A stretch of DNA of 64,000 bases, taken from NCBI GenBank assembly GCA_036250225.1, contig JAPZLL010000020.1:372001-436000 (forward strand). Direction: 5' to 3'. This document shows positions 30,642-41,576 of the stretch, piece after piece (within the stretch, counting starts at the first letter, position 1; each line of letters starts with the position of its first letter). This DNA is from Cercophora sp. LCS_1. Its lineage: Eukaryota; Ascomycota; Sordariomycetes; Sordariales; Lasiosphaeriaceae. Both the position numbers and the translations under genes were made by a program. The notes beneath the pieces were generated by a model that saw only the letters and a list, made by a program, of their open reading frames with translations, was not told where the DNA came from and made no database searches.

Positions 30642-33153
30642 ATGGAGTCCAAGTACACGTATAAAAGCCTCGCCAAGAGCTCTTGCCGTCAGATTCGCGT
30701 CCTCTGCCTCGGGTCCGGACAGCACGCAGATGAGCTCCGCGGAGACCTCGAAGAATGCAACATGGACGACCCGCGGCACGAAAGCTACGAGGCAATCTCG
30801 TATGTCTGGGGTGGCGACGCCCAAACTCACCATCTGTACACCAGCTCCGGGGTGGTCGATATCAACGAGTCCTTGGACAAGGCGCTCCGCAGGCTTCGAC
30901 TCCCCGACAGCAGGCGCCGGCTCTGGGCCGACGCCGTATGCATCAATCAAGACGATACCGACGAGAAAGTCGTGCAGATACAAATGATGGGCGATGTCTA
31001 CCGACAGGCCTCGCGCACCCTCATCTGCTTGTCTGACAGCGTCGATTTGCCGTCGCATCTGGATTGCACATTTGTGACCAGCGCTTCGTCCAACAATGTC
31101 GAACGAAACACCAAGAATTTCGATGTCATGAATGCGGCTTTCACGCAGTCGTGGTTCAGCCGCGCTTGGGTCGTCCAGGAATATCTTGTGTCCCCAAGGT
31201 GTACATTTCATCATGGGCAAATACGAGTGGGACAGGAACGAGTTTGAGATGATGGCGCGTGTAAGTGTCTGTCGGGATATCGAGCTTCTGACCCGAAGCT
31301 ATGAAGGCCCAGCGTGGCAAAGCTGACTGGAACTTGACGTAACCAAATCAAGTCCCTCCTCGTTTGGGGTTGGGGATATGACGAGAAACGATTCCAAGAC
31401 GCGAAGACGGCAAAAGCTCGCCTTTGGACCTTTGCCCTGAACATGGCCCCCTGGGTGTGGATGTGCCTCGCGATCGGAGCGGCTTCGTATGCACCTCTCG
31501 CGGCAAAAATTCCCATCATCCTTGTATTCTTTTACCTCGATTTCTGGGTGCTCAAGCCTTCCAGCACCCCGCCGTTGGAGGGTTCGCTCTCGGTGCAAAC
31601 CCAGAGAAAAGGATTCAAGTTTGACAATCCTGTCCGGCCATCCGGTGAAATGCAGAGTCGGCTGGCGGGACATGTAGTACGGGTTCGGAGAGAAGCCTTG
31701 GACACCGAAGACCCGGAAGCCTTCCTCCGAGAGGATCGCTTGCTCCAACAGTGCCCATGGTTGTTGCCAGAACCTGGTCTACACATCGAGCCGATCCCTC
31801 TTCTAGAGCTGCTAGAGCTGCACCAGGATTTCCCCCGGGCCTGCAAGCATCAGCGCGACCACCTATTCTCCCTTCTGCAGGTATCAAAGGAAATTGACGA
31901 TGCGGCGCTACAGACCGACTACGGCTCGCCTTGGAGGCCATCGTCCTCCGGTATGCGCAAACGTTCATCGCCCAAGGCCACTTCTTTCGCATGCTTCACC
32001 GGGCGTGCGTGGTACCGCTTGCGGGGACGTTCCCTGCCGAGCAGGGCAGCGCAACCCGGCAGCATCCAGAGACCCGCTTCCCTTCGTGGGTACCAGACTG
32101 GATGGCTGCCTTCCTGGACCCGTTTTCCCAGACGTCGTACGTTGGAGAGGCGATGCATAGCGACTTTCAATGCATCCCGCTTGTGAGCAGCGCCTGGGTC
32201 TCTGACTGCTCCATTGGACCTGACAACCCCTCCGAAGACAGAACCTTTTACGAGCGGCTTAAGGGGCCAGAGGGCCGCTGGCGGGAGTCGAAAGGTCCGC
32301 TCTGGGAGCCCTGGAGCCGCTGGCAGCGGACGCGCGACTCCGGGCTCGAGTCCTGGGTTCGGCTGAAAGGGAGAAACGCCAGGCCCTCCGACACGCTTGT
32401 GACGCATGGCGTGTTGCTGGACCTGGTCGGACTTAGCATTGACTCGGAAAGATGGAACCGCTTCCGGGACTCTTACACGGCTCTTAGCTGGGCTTTCTCC
32501 TTTCTTGCCATCAAGCTACGTCTCCGGGCGGGCTTTCGACTTGGACGGGCATGCACCCCTCTTATCTTTCTCGGACTTCTCTCCACGTTCCTCAGGACGA
32601 AACGACGGGATGATGCAACCGCCCATCGCGTGCTCGTCGGCCTGTGGATTGCGGGTGTCGTCTGGTGCACGGCAGATTTCCTAATCGCCTCTATCATGTG
32701 GATACTGGTCGCATTCGCCCAGATCCGCGTGATGCGGCAGTGTTCACTCGGAACTTTTCGAAACATCTTCGCAACGGATCCTACACGCCTCATCCACGGC
32801 ATGACCTGGGATCCGGACACATATATCTTCGACAAGATCAACCCGCTGTCCAATGGCCAGCCGGGGGCCAGCCGCTGGGACCGAGGGGAGCCTCACTCGG
32901 CAAAATCCCCTTGGCATCTGGAGTGGCTCCTTTGGAAAGGCTGGAAAGACGAGCCGTATCACCAAGACGGTCCGTGGTGGAGAAGGGTGATGAGGTGTGG
33001 CTTTTTCGCGGCTGCGCCATCCCGTTTGTCCTGAGACGCTGCTATGACGGGTACCATCGACTGGTGGGCGAATGCTACACGGATGACTTTCTCCTCAGGA
33101 AGCCGACTTACATTGGCCCGGAAAGCCGATGGGGAAATGTTTACCTCTATTGA
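30642..33153 (+). pseudogene. HET-domain gene with membrane segments, three frameshifts
   Basis: From ATG 30642 the HET domain is clear: YEAISYVWGGDAQTHHLY, SLDKALRRLRLP, LWADAVCINQDDTDEKVVQI, VYRQASRTLICLSD and WFSRAWVVQEYLVSPR. The frame then shifts near 31200 (continuing as VHFIMGKYEWDRNEFEMMAR), splices over 31261-31353 (GTAAGT ... CAAG), and reads LLVWGWGYDEKRF. A hydrophobic region follows (APWVWMCLAIGAASYAPL and a second run). It shifts again near 31924 (to LALEAIVLRYAQTFIAQGHF, PSWVPDWMAAFLDPF) and passes more hydrophobic stretches at 32470-32740. It shifts once more near 32975 to end with DEVWLFRGCAIPFVLRRCYD and LVGECYTDD. No internal stops occur between shifts, so the damage is recent or due to sequence errors. 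The long C-terminal half with about four membrane segments is unusual for a HET protein. Confidence 0.72.
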
Positions 33154-33611
33154 TAATGGTATTATTCACTTGTTGCTAATCAGACGGTCCATAACCCCCA
33201 TAAATATGGGCTATACCTTATTCCTACCCTGTTGTGAATCTCCGTTTCGCGACGTCAGATGAGAGAAACCATGTGGGTTACGAGAGGGTCGAGCGGGTTG
33301 CGCGAGTTGCGCCATCTTGAACCTGGTGCATGAAAACTGAAAAAAAAAAAAAATGAAAAAAGAAAAGAAAACAAATAGGGAATGTACAGAAGATTCCTGC
33401 TTTACCTCACAGCTCAAAATGCGAAACACCTTGCAGTAGCAACGCAAAGCTCACAGCACAGCAGAGGTTGAAAGAACAAGGTGAGCTCCATGTCTATGCA
33501 AGATATGAACAAGTTCAATCAGGCATTTCCATGAGCAATATCATTATCATTATCATGCATCACTATCTCACGTCGAGTCTCTTACTATCAACCCAATTTC
33601 ACGTCATCACA
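33154..33611. other. intergenic, convergent 3' ends
   Basis: About 460 bp between the HET gene and the GPI-type protein gene; includes short A-rich runs near 33340-33375 and nothing else supported. Confidence 0.35.
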
Positions 33612-34819
33612 TCACCAAACCAACAAACCCACCGCCCCGACAACCCCAGCCAAAACCCCCGATCCAACACCCCCAACCCGCCCCACCCCAGCCGTGACAA
33701 CCCCCGTCGTCGTCGTCGGCGTAGGCGCACTCGTGACCGTCGGTCCCGTCGTGACAGCCGTAGTCGTAACACCAACGCTGGTAGTAACCAAGCTCCCCAC
33801 CAAAGGCGGCACGGCATACGGCGGATCAAACAGGCCAAACCGCCCGCAGGCGTTACACGGCCACGCCCAATCTGTCACGACCTTGGGCGCCGCCAGGACG
33901 GGGTTGCACCGTCCATCCACCGTCACCGGCCCTGTAGGATCTGCTGACATCGTTCGAGGACAATCGGTCCCTAGATCGGCGAGCGTCAGCTGGCGCGTCA
34001 CGTTGCCGGCGAAGATGGTCGAGACTTGGTGCAGGGGAAGGCCGAGCATCCATGCCGATGTGGATGGGCCGGTCGGGAGGCCGGCTGTGTTGATGCCCTG
34101 TGCGGAAGGGATGTACATGTAGACCGAGGGCGAGGTGAAGGTGTAGGACGGCATGGTCGGGTCGATGTAGGTTGCTGGGTAGGCGTGGGGCCGGTTGGTC
34201 GGCCAGTAGATGAGGGTTACGGTTGCGGCGGAGACGGAGCAGGATGAGGGACAGGGGTTGTAGGATGTGCTGAAGATGGTGGTGGTTGTGGTGGTGGTGG
34301 TGGTGGCTGTTGCTGTGTTGGTGATTGTTGTTGAGTCGATGTTGGTTGTGGTGATGGTTGTGGAATCTGTGTCGGTGGTGGTGATGGTCGTCGAGTCGGT
34401 GTCGGTTGCTGTGACGGTTGTCTGGGCCGTGTTGGTAATGGTTGTGGAGTCGGTGTTTGTAATGGTCGTCGAATCCGTGTTGGTCACCGTTACCGAGTCG
34501 GTGTCGGTGGTCGTGACGGTCGCCAGGGCCGTGCTGGTGACCGAGACGGTGTAGTGGAGAGTGACGGTCGTCGACTCGGTGAGAAAGGCCTTGACCACCT
34601 TTGTCTTTGTGTTGTACACGGTGACATCGACATAGTGCGTTTTTTCCACCGTCGTGGTGTCGTAGACTGTGGTCGGGTCGTGGTGCACTTGCGTTCCAAT
34701 GTCAGTTCATACGTTCCGGCAGAAGAAGCTGGGAACGAATGCATACCTTCCTTTCCTCCTCCGTTGACGGCCTGGGCAAGCAGCCCGACCACAGCCAGTG
34801 CCTTGACTGCAGACAGCAT
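33612..34819 (-). CDS. Thr-rich repeat cell-surface protein with GPI-anchor signal
   Basis: Exons 34819-34747 and 34687-33612 join in phase across a 59-nt intron (GTATGC donor, CTGAC branch, CAAG acceptor), giving 382 residues. The first exon encodes a signal peptide (MLSAVKALAVVGLLAQAVNG). Residues ~60-145 are imperfect repeats of about 9-10 residues around TDTDSTTIT/TNTDSTTIT, a likely heavily O-mannosylated stalk. A globular Cys-containing region follows (YNPCPSSCSVSAATVTLIYW, TDWAWPCNACGRFGLFDPPY) with an N-glycosylation site (NVT). The tail TAGVGRVGGVGSGVLAGVVG plus a hydrophobic end without charge fits a GPI-attachment signal. Fungal proteins of this type are wall adhesins or structural mannoproteins. 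The globular part is not assigned to a named domain. The repeat DNA may vary in length between strains. Confidence 0.82.
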
Positions 34820-35364
34820 GTTGAGCACAAACGAGCGACGCAACGAATGTCGGAGCTGCAGCTGAAAAAAAGCTGAGACATTTGACAGCAAAAGCGGAGA
34901 CGGGCTGCATTTAATTCTTGGACTTGTTCCTGTTGACGCGCCTTGCCACCGTTTGTCCCACAACTTGTTTTTGGGTGTGGCCTGCCTGTTGCGGCGTGAT
35001 GCCCGCTATCACAGCAGCTCAACCGGGAACCGGCAACAAGCTGACCTCTGAGCTTCGAGACGAACAGGCGGGTTGCCCAAACGGGCAGTGTGGATGCAAT
35101 TTGGCGACTTCTCGTTGGCGCTGCCAAGCCTGATCGCCAGCAACTGGAAGCTGCGGGGTGACGTCCCCGACTCCAACTCTGTCCCTGGTCGTTCCTGGTC
35201 TGGCCCACGTCATGGGGTTACATTGCTGTGGCAAGCTGGGCCACAGCGGACGACAGCCACTACGACGTCGACGTGCCACATCCATGCTTATTGAGTTGAA
35301 CTTGCGAAAGTCAGACCATCCACTCTCTCTTTCAATGCGTCGCCTCAAGTTGTAATTCACCAAA
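34820..35364. promoter_or_regulatory. divergent intergenic region, GPI protein / aspartic-protease-like gene
   Basis: About 545 bp between divergent signal-peptide genes. No coding or named regulatory motif was identified. Confidence 0.35.
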
Positions 35365-37560
35365 ATGAGAGACTGGACGGGACTTTGGGCTTGGCCCCTT
35401 TTCATCGCCTTTTCAATAGCTCAGGATGAACCAAAGGCGCTCGTAATTCCCCCGAGTCAGCATTTGTAAGCTTGTTGAAATGGAAAACGCTGTTCGGCAC
35501 TCACATGGGACGTCTTAGTGAGGGAAACGACGGACCATGGAGCACATTCGATGTTCGCGTGGGGGAGCCAGAGCAATATCTGAGAGTCCTCGTTTCGACA
35601 GCATCTCCACATGCACTCGTGCCTGTGACAGAGGCGTGCTCAGACGCCGTGTTCGACACCGTTCCACCAGATTGCGCAGTGTCAAGAGGCAAACTGTTCA
35701 ACGTTAACGACTCATCAACCTGGCAGGAACTTGGAATTTTCGGTCTCAATGAGAATGGCATCGGCCTTGGCGGCAACCTTGGCTATGAGGCGCGAGTCCA
35801 GTTTGGGTTGGACAACCTTGGGATTGGTCTCAACGGGCCGAGTCTGGAGAACCAGACCATTGGCGGCATCGCGACACCAGAGCCATTCTACCTGTAAGAG
35901 AGCCGACCTTCCCTCGGTCCAGTTGGTGCTAACATTTCCAGCGGCATCTTTGGACTCAACAACCAGCCACTCAACTTCACCACGCTGGGAAATCACCCGT
36001 CGTCATCCTTCTTGACCACGCTCAAGGACCAGGGCAAGATCCCAAGTCTGAGCTGGAGTTATACAGCCGGCGCCAAATACCGTAAGCGTTCCGAGAAAGG
36101 CACAAACGACCCCAACCTGACACTCAACAGGCCTGAAGCAAGTATACGGGCAACTCATCTTTTCCGGCTACGACACGTCCCGCTTCAAAGAAAACGCCGT
36201 CTCCTTCACCATGGCGGACGACATCACGCGTGACCTCGTCGCGATCCTCCAATCCATCAGCTACAGCGGCTCACAATCCACCACGCTCCTCTCAGACCCC
36301 ATCGACGTCATGATCGACTCGACCGACCCCAACATCTGGCTGCCCGAGGAAGCCTGTGACGCGTTTGAAGACGCGTTTGGTCTCACCCTCGACCAGGAAT
36401 CCGGTCTGTATCTGGTCAACTCGACGCACCGCAACCGCCTCCTCGATTCCAACGCCGAAGTGTCGTTCCGTCTCTCCGACGTCCGGTCAGGCGGCGAAAC
36501 CGTCACCATCGTCCTCCCCTACGCAGCCTTTGACCTGACAGCCGAGCCGCCGCTCGTCAAGACAACAAGTCATTATTTCCCACTCAAACGGGCCAACAGC
36601 TCGAACCAGTATACCCTAGGCCGGACATTTCTCCAGGAGGCGTAGGACACCCCAACCCCCCGTGCAAACATGGAAACTACAACTAACCCCCTCCCCCCCC
36701 CCAAAAAAAGCTACCTGACAGCAAACTACCAAGACAAAACATTCAACGTCTCCTCCTGTACCTTTTCCCAAGGCGCCGTCCCAACGGTCGTCACCATCCC
36801 CTCATCCTCTTCCGATTCCCCGTCTTCCTCCTCTTCCAACAACAAAACGCTCTCGGGCGGCACCCTAGCCGGCATCATAATCGGCTCCATCCTCGGCTTT
36901 CTGCTGCTAGCAGGCATCCTAGCCGTCTTCATCCTTCGGAAACGGCGCAAGTGGATCGGTCATGGATTCGCTGTTGCGGCGGTCCATACCTCTGAGACCA
37001 ACAGAAGATCCTCTAGTATCCGTGGGGTTAATGGGATGGCTGCTGCAGTGTTGAGTGGATCAGGGAAACGAAGAGGCGGTTCGTCACCCGGTGATGGTGA
37101 TGATTCTTCGGTGCCGTTTTCGGCCGATCATATTGGGTCTGCGTCTGCCGGGAGTGCGAACCGGTCGAGGTCTACTGTTGGGCAGGTTCAGACACGGCCC
37201 GGGTCGGCTGGTGATGGGAATCAAGTCCAGGAGTTGGATGGGCGGGAGATGGGGAGACGACCGACGGTTGAGTTGGATGGGACAACGACGGGATTGCCGG
37301 TTGTGGTGGAGAGCCCGGGGGGTGTTTTTGAGTTGGATGGAAGAGGTGTTGGGTCCGGAGGAGAGAAAGGGGTGAACGAGAGTGGAAGTGGGACTTATCG
37401 GGTTTCGGCTTTGGTTGAGGATGAGAGGGTGGGTCCTTCGTCGCCGCCTTCGCCGATGACGGCGACGGGGACGTGGGACGGGAGTGCGAATGGGAATGGG
37501 GAGACTGAGGGGGTTTCACCGGATGGTCCTGTTTATTACAGGACGAGTCGGCCGTTTTGA
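35365..37560 (+). CDS. membrane-anchored aspartic-protease-like protein, probably catalytically inactive
   Basis: Exons 35365-35465, 35519-35893, 35942-36081, 36131-36641 and 36711-37560 (1977 nt) give 658 residues. The introns are 48-69 nt with normal borders. The first exon encodes a signal peptide (MRDWTGLWAWPLFIAFSIAQ). The A1-peptidase fold is recognisable by FDVRVGEPEQYLRVLVSTAS, FYLGIFGL, GQLIFSGYDTSRF (the conserved GGYDxSRF block) and VMIDSTDPNIWLP. Where pepsin-like enzymes have DTGS in the first lobe, this protein reads STASP, so one catalytic Asp is absent; the second lobe keeps an Asp in IDSTDP. After the fold come a Ser-rich stalk, a membrane helix (GTLAGIIIGSILGFLLLAGI, then LAVFIL), a basic stop-transfer (RKRRK) and a long disordered cytoplasmic tail. 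The family is common in filamentous ascomycetes; a receptor or sensor role is inference. Confidence 0.88.
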
Positions 37561-38247
37561 GGGGAGGATGTTTGATGACAGGGGTTTGGAGTCCATTGCT
37601 GAGGCCTCGAGAATTGCGTCTGATGCTTGGGAAGTGTGAGTTTTGTCAAGGTTTACTATGTCGAAGGGGCTTGATGTTTTAATTCATAAAAACATCAAGT
37701 ACGTACCTTTCTATAAACTTGGGACTCATTTTACTTAACCGTGATCCATTATCGCCCGTTCTCTCCAGCCTAGTTCTTAAACATTAGATCGGCAAACTCA
37801 TGTAACGGGAATAAAAGTTTTGCTCTCAACGTTTAAAATTGAATGGTAGGTTAAATCATTTGTTTACCCCCATGCGCCGGGTTTATTGGGCTAGCTGTGC
37901 TTGAATTTATAGATTTTTACTGAGTTTTGTGCCAATGGAAGACCGGCAAGCGTGCCAAGCTTGTGCCCATCGAATGTAACACTTCTTTTCGCACCCAAAT
38001 TACCTCGGCAACACATAATATTACATTGCGAGACCGTGTGATCATGACGGCTACTTGCCTAAAGCACAGCTTGGGAAACAGGAGGGAGAGAATACAAGCC
38101 GGCGGCGCTGCTATCCGTAGATGGGGGGTTGAAATAAAGATGCCAAGGCATTTGGCTTGGTTGAAGCCAACAGGATGTTTGGACTGAGTCTTCCCTAGAG
38201 CATCAGGTCAGCAAAATGCAGTGGGTGCTTTTGCGGGAGGGTGACAC
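37561..38247. other. intergenic, convergent 3' ends
   Basis: About 690 bp, relatively AT-rich, between two convergent genes. No gene or structural element is supported. Confidence 0.35.
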
Positions 38248-38931
38248 CTACCACGTGGCTGAAACTTGACCGTCATCTCCCTGGTTCAACATCGTCAGCT
38301 ACCTCGCCTACTTGGGACATTTCGATTAGGGGGGTCTCACCAGTTGCAAGTGAGGTGTTGCGGAATGAGCAACACATTTTCGCCGCTGATCGTAATCATC
38401 CCATGTCGTCCCCGGACCCCCACATCCCGACACCTGGCAGTTGTGGTTGGAACAAAACCGACTCGGCGACCTTTGCTTCTGACTGCCATCGATTCCGCAG
38501 ACCCACATGGCCAGTTGATCGCAATTATCGTTGACGCAGCGGTGATCGGTGCAGTACGGTCTCTCCGCCGCGAAGTCGGCCCCTTCCTTGCTGCAGAAGC
38601 CAAAGTCGCATATGTGGTTGAGGCAAAACCCGCGCTCGTCCATCCGTTGGGCGTTGCAAAAGATTTGGGTGCATTTGTGGCCGAGGCAAAAGGCCGAGCT
38701 CCCGTACTGTTCGTCGTTATGTGCGAGCTTTAGGCAGCTTGGGTCCAGGCACGTCAGCCAGTGGGCCGTGCAGAACTCTCTGCGTAGTTTTGAGTTCCGC
38801 ATCGTGTACTGGGGTTCTCCGCATCCCTGCTTCACACACACAGGAAGTTCCTCAATGTAGACGGTGGCTGTCGGGTTGTGCTCGTGATGGCTGCTGCGTT
38901 TATGTCGGCGGCTAGGTTTTTGGTGTCCCAT
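38248..38931 (-). CDS. Cys/His-repeat putative zinc-binding protein
   Basis: Exon 38931-38341 splices over a 60-nt intron (GTGAGA donor, GCTGAC branch, CCAG) to a short last exon 38280-38248, giving 207 residues ending GDDGQVSATW. After a basic N-terminus (MGHQKPSRRHKRSSHHEHNP), five similar units follow a [FY]Cxx-H-x-C-xxx-C pattern: FCTAHWLTCLDPSC, FCLGHKCTQIFC, FCLNHICDFGFC, YCTDHRCVNDNC and FCSNHNCQVSGC. Each is preceded by 12-25 residues. The regular Cys and His spacing strongly implies serial zinc binding, but I do not recognise it as a named finger. No transcription-factor or ubiquitin-ligase feature is visible. The role is unknown. Confidence 0.8.
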
Positions 38932-39596
38932 TGTGTTCTACTATGGATTTGTTGCTAAGGTACGACGAGGGCTGAGCGAAAAGAGCTGTTCGTGGTTGGG
39001 AAGGGGAAACAGGAATGCGGAGCTGTGACGGCTCGACAAGTTCATTTATGGCTGTTTGAGGGTGCGATGCAAATGAGCGAAATGGAATTTGGTGACTTGG
39101 TTCTGCCTTGGGTGGCCGTCATCATGCACGAGATACCGTAGCCTGGCCGGCAACATCGTGTTCGTGAATGCGGCGGTGCGTGTCGGGATGCAGGTCCAGC
39201 AATGTGCATGATCGTTGGTGGGGCCAAGTCATGAGCGTGGAAATGTCGAGTGGAAATTCCAAACGGGTTCTTGGCGGTTGCCTTGAGGTTTGGCGAATCA
39301 GAGCCAGGTCGCTGATCCGAGCGAGCCGCAGATGGAAATTCAACGACAGGATTGTCACCTCGCCCTGTTTGAACCAATCGGGCGTTTACACAGTCGTGTC
39401 ATGCCTCGGCAACATGCGGTCCCAGGTGCAGTGGAATTTGGCGCGAATTGACGATGCACTTCGCACACTGGGCCACCCAGTGCTGTGCATGGTTGGTTGG
39501 CTATGTGGCCAGTCAAGAAGGGAGAGAAGGAGTCATGATTCGCAATGGATACGACAAAGAAACAGAGCGCCACACCCCTTTTTTTTGAACCTGTGA
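38932..39596. other. intergenic, nothing supported
   Basis: About 665 bp between the Cys/His-repeat gene and the reverse-transcriptase fragment, without coding signal. Confidence 0.35.
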
Positions 39597-41052
39597 TTTG
39601 ATGCCCGGAACAAGACTCGACGAGAACGAGCCATCGCCAGCGTTCGTGCCACTGTTCACGACATGATCCGACGGGAGAAGGAGGCGAAACCGGGCTGGTC
39701 CTGCGACGAAAAACCCGAGGCTTTGATCGAGCGAACGGAGCACGCTCTTCGTGTTGGTAGCTGGCGGAAGTTTGTCGAGTTCAAGGCGCAGCAGCGAGAG
39801 GGCACCATCTTCACGCTCATCCGCAGGGTTGAGGGATGGTCACAACCCCGACAGCCGGCGCGGCTCCCACCTCTGTGCGAGGACAGAGATCTCTACATCA
39901 ACATCAACGACGAAGGTAACGCCCGCATCCTCATGAGCAGCCTCTTTCAAGACAACTTCAGCGATTCGCCACCGCCACCAGCGCCTCCAGACGGCGTCTA
40001 CCTCGCAGTTCTGGAGGAAAGATTGAGGGCCAAGGGCAGCGAGGAGCGTCGCCAGAAAGCCCCGTCCTCACACCGAGTAGTGCTAGATGAGCTACGTCAG
40101 ACCATCGAGGCCCAACGGCAGCATCGATTCTTGCACTCGCCCCAGGTGGTGGAGGAGGATGAGCTGCGCCAGATCATCAAGGCACTTCGTTCTGGCAGAT
40201 CGCCCCTCCCTGACAACATTGGGGACGAGGCCTTCAAGTATGCCATAGAAGCGGTGTTGCCGTACCCCAAGACCCTCTTGGATGCCTGCGCCCGCCTCCA
40301 TTACCACCCCACACGCCTCTACGAGGTCATCACATTCATCACGTTGAAGGGGGGGAGAAAGAATCCCCGCAACCCGTGAGTCCTTCCCTTTATTTTTCTC
40401 TTTACTTTTGCTACCACACGACACTAACCGTCCGCCGTTTAGGAAAAGTTATCGGCCCATTGCCCTCGCATCTGCTTTGAGCAAGATCATTGGGGAGTTC
40501 ATGGCCAATCGATACAAGACGCTGGTCCTCGACAATGACACCCTCCTCCTCCCATCCTGCCAGTACGCTGCGCCTGGGCGCTCGACAACCGAAGCCATCG
40601 AAACCGCCCTAGCCATCATCCATCCCGGTTGGTCGCACAACAAGTCCGCGTCTATCAAGAAACGGGGAAATCTTTGGGAGAAGTTCAAACTGAATGTCAG
40701 CTTGATGTCCCTCGACATGAGCGGCGCCTTCGATCGCGTTCCTCACCACAAATTAATCGAGATTCTCCACCGCCGAGGATTCCCTGTGTGGCTAGTCATG
40801 ATGACTAGATCATTTCTCTCTGAGCGCTCGACCATGCTGCAGATGCCTGGCTACAGATCACCCAGATATTGGACCGGCATCGGCATCCCGCAAGGAAGCC
40901 TGCTCTCCTCCACTCTTTTCATGTTGTTCACAGCCGAGCTCCTCGAGGTCCTTGCGAGCATCAAGCTCGAATCGGTCGACAAGAGCTTGACTCACGTCGA
41001 TATGGTCCCGATTGGTTACGTCGACGACAGACGACTTGACTGTCACCACTGA
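39597..41052 (+). mobile_element. truncated non-LTR-type reverse transcriptase gene with a spliceable intron
   Basis: The frame is open from 39597 (first ATG 39663) and runs through a basic, helical region typical of sequence before the RT domain of LINE-like elements. At 40376-40442 a 67-nt segment with GTGAGT donor, CACTAAC branch and TTTAG acceptor interrupts it; splicing restores PKSYRPIALASALSKIIGEF, the conserved start of RT block 1-2. Further blocks are QYAAPGRSTTEAIETAL, SLMSLDMSGAFDRVPHHKLI, GIPQGSLLSSTLFMLFTAEL and IGYVDD, the catalytic box. The spliced frame has 440 codons plus stop. It ends ten codons after YVDD, so the thumb, RNase H and the upstream endonuclease are absent. No target-site duplication or poly-A tail was identified; (CA)n begins 427 bp downstream. 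It is either a 5'- and 3'-truncated relic or an RT-derived host gene. Confidence 0.8.
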
Positions 41053-41478
41053 TTTCGCCCGCAGGTCTGGACTCTGGCCATCTGGACTCCGAAGAGCGGT
41101 TAGGCGCGAGTCCAAAGGCAAGCCTACGTAGACAACAACAGGAGAGGGCGAAGCTAGGAACGGCAACAAAGCTGAAAGCAGCAACGGCACCTTGGTCCGA
41201 TCAAGTTGATACCTCCGCCCTAGATAGGCATGATTCTACCAAACGAAAATACCCCCACTTCCACGCCACCAACCATGTCACCCGTCCCACCAGTGTGGAA
41301 TCCGCTCATTCTAGCTTGTGTTCCCCAGTCAGACTCGGCGTTGTGTAACCATCGACCTTTTCGACATGTTCCCTGTTGTAATTGGCCCAATACCCCCAGT
41401 CCTATACCTCTACAAGCTATTTTCCCTCCCATTCTCTGAATCAAGGCGACAGCGGATTCTGTTGTCTCCCCAGACGGA

Positions 41479-41497
41479 CAACACACACACACACACG

Positions 41498-41529
<32 letters not shown>

Positions 41530-41576
41530 CACGCACACACGCACACACACACACACACACACGCACACACACACAC
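41479..41576. repeat. (CA)n / (CACGCA)n microsatellite
   Basis: About 98 bp of CA dinucleotides with scattered CG substitutions giving CACGCA units. It lies downstream of the RT fragment. Confidence 0.95.

Noticed and set aside
31200..31240. a short intron explaining the first frameshift of the second HET gene
   Set aside because: The only GT...AG span here is under 40 nt, lacks a branch site and would not restore the downstream frame.
31261..31353. read-through of the HET gene at this point as coding
   Set aside because: Borders GTAAGT ... CAAG and loss of HET-like sequence show it is an intron.
34267..34554. forward Val-rich frame opposite the Thr repeats
   Set aside because: Mirror of the Thr-rich GPI protein; the minus strand has signal peptide, intron and GPI tail.
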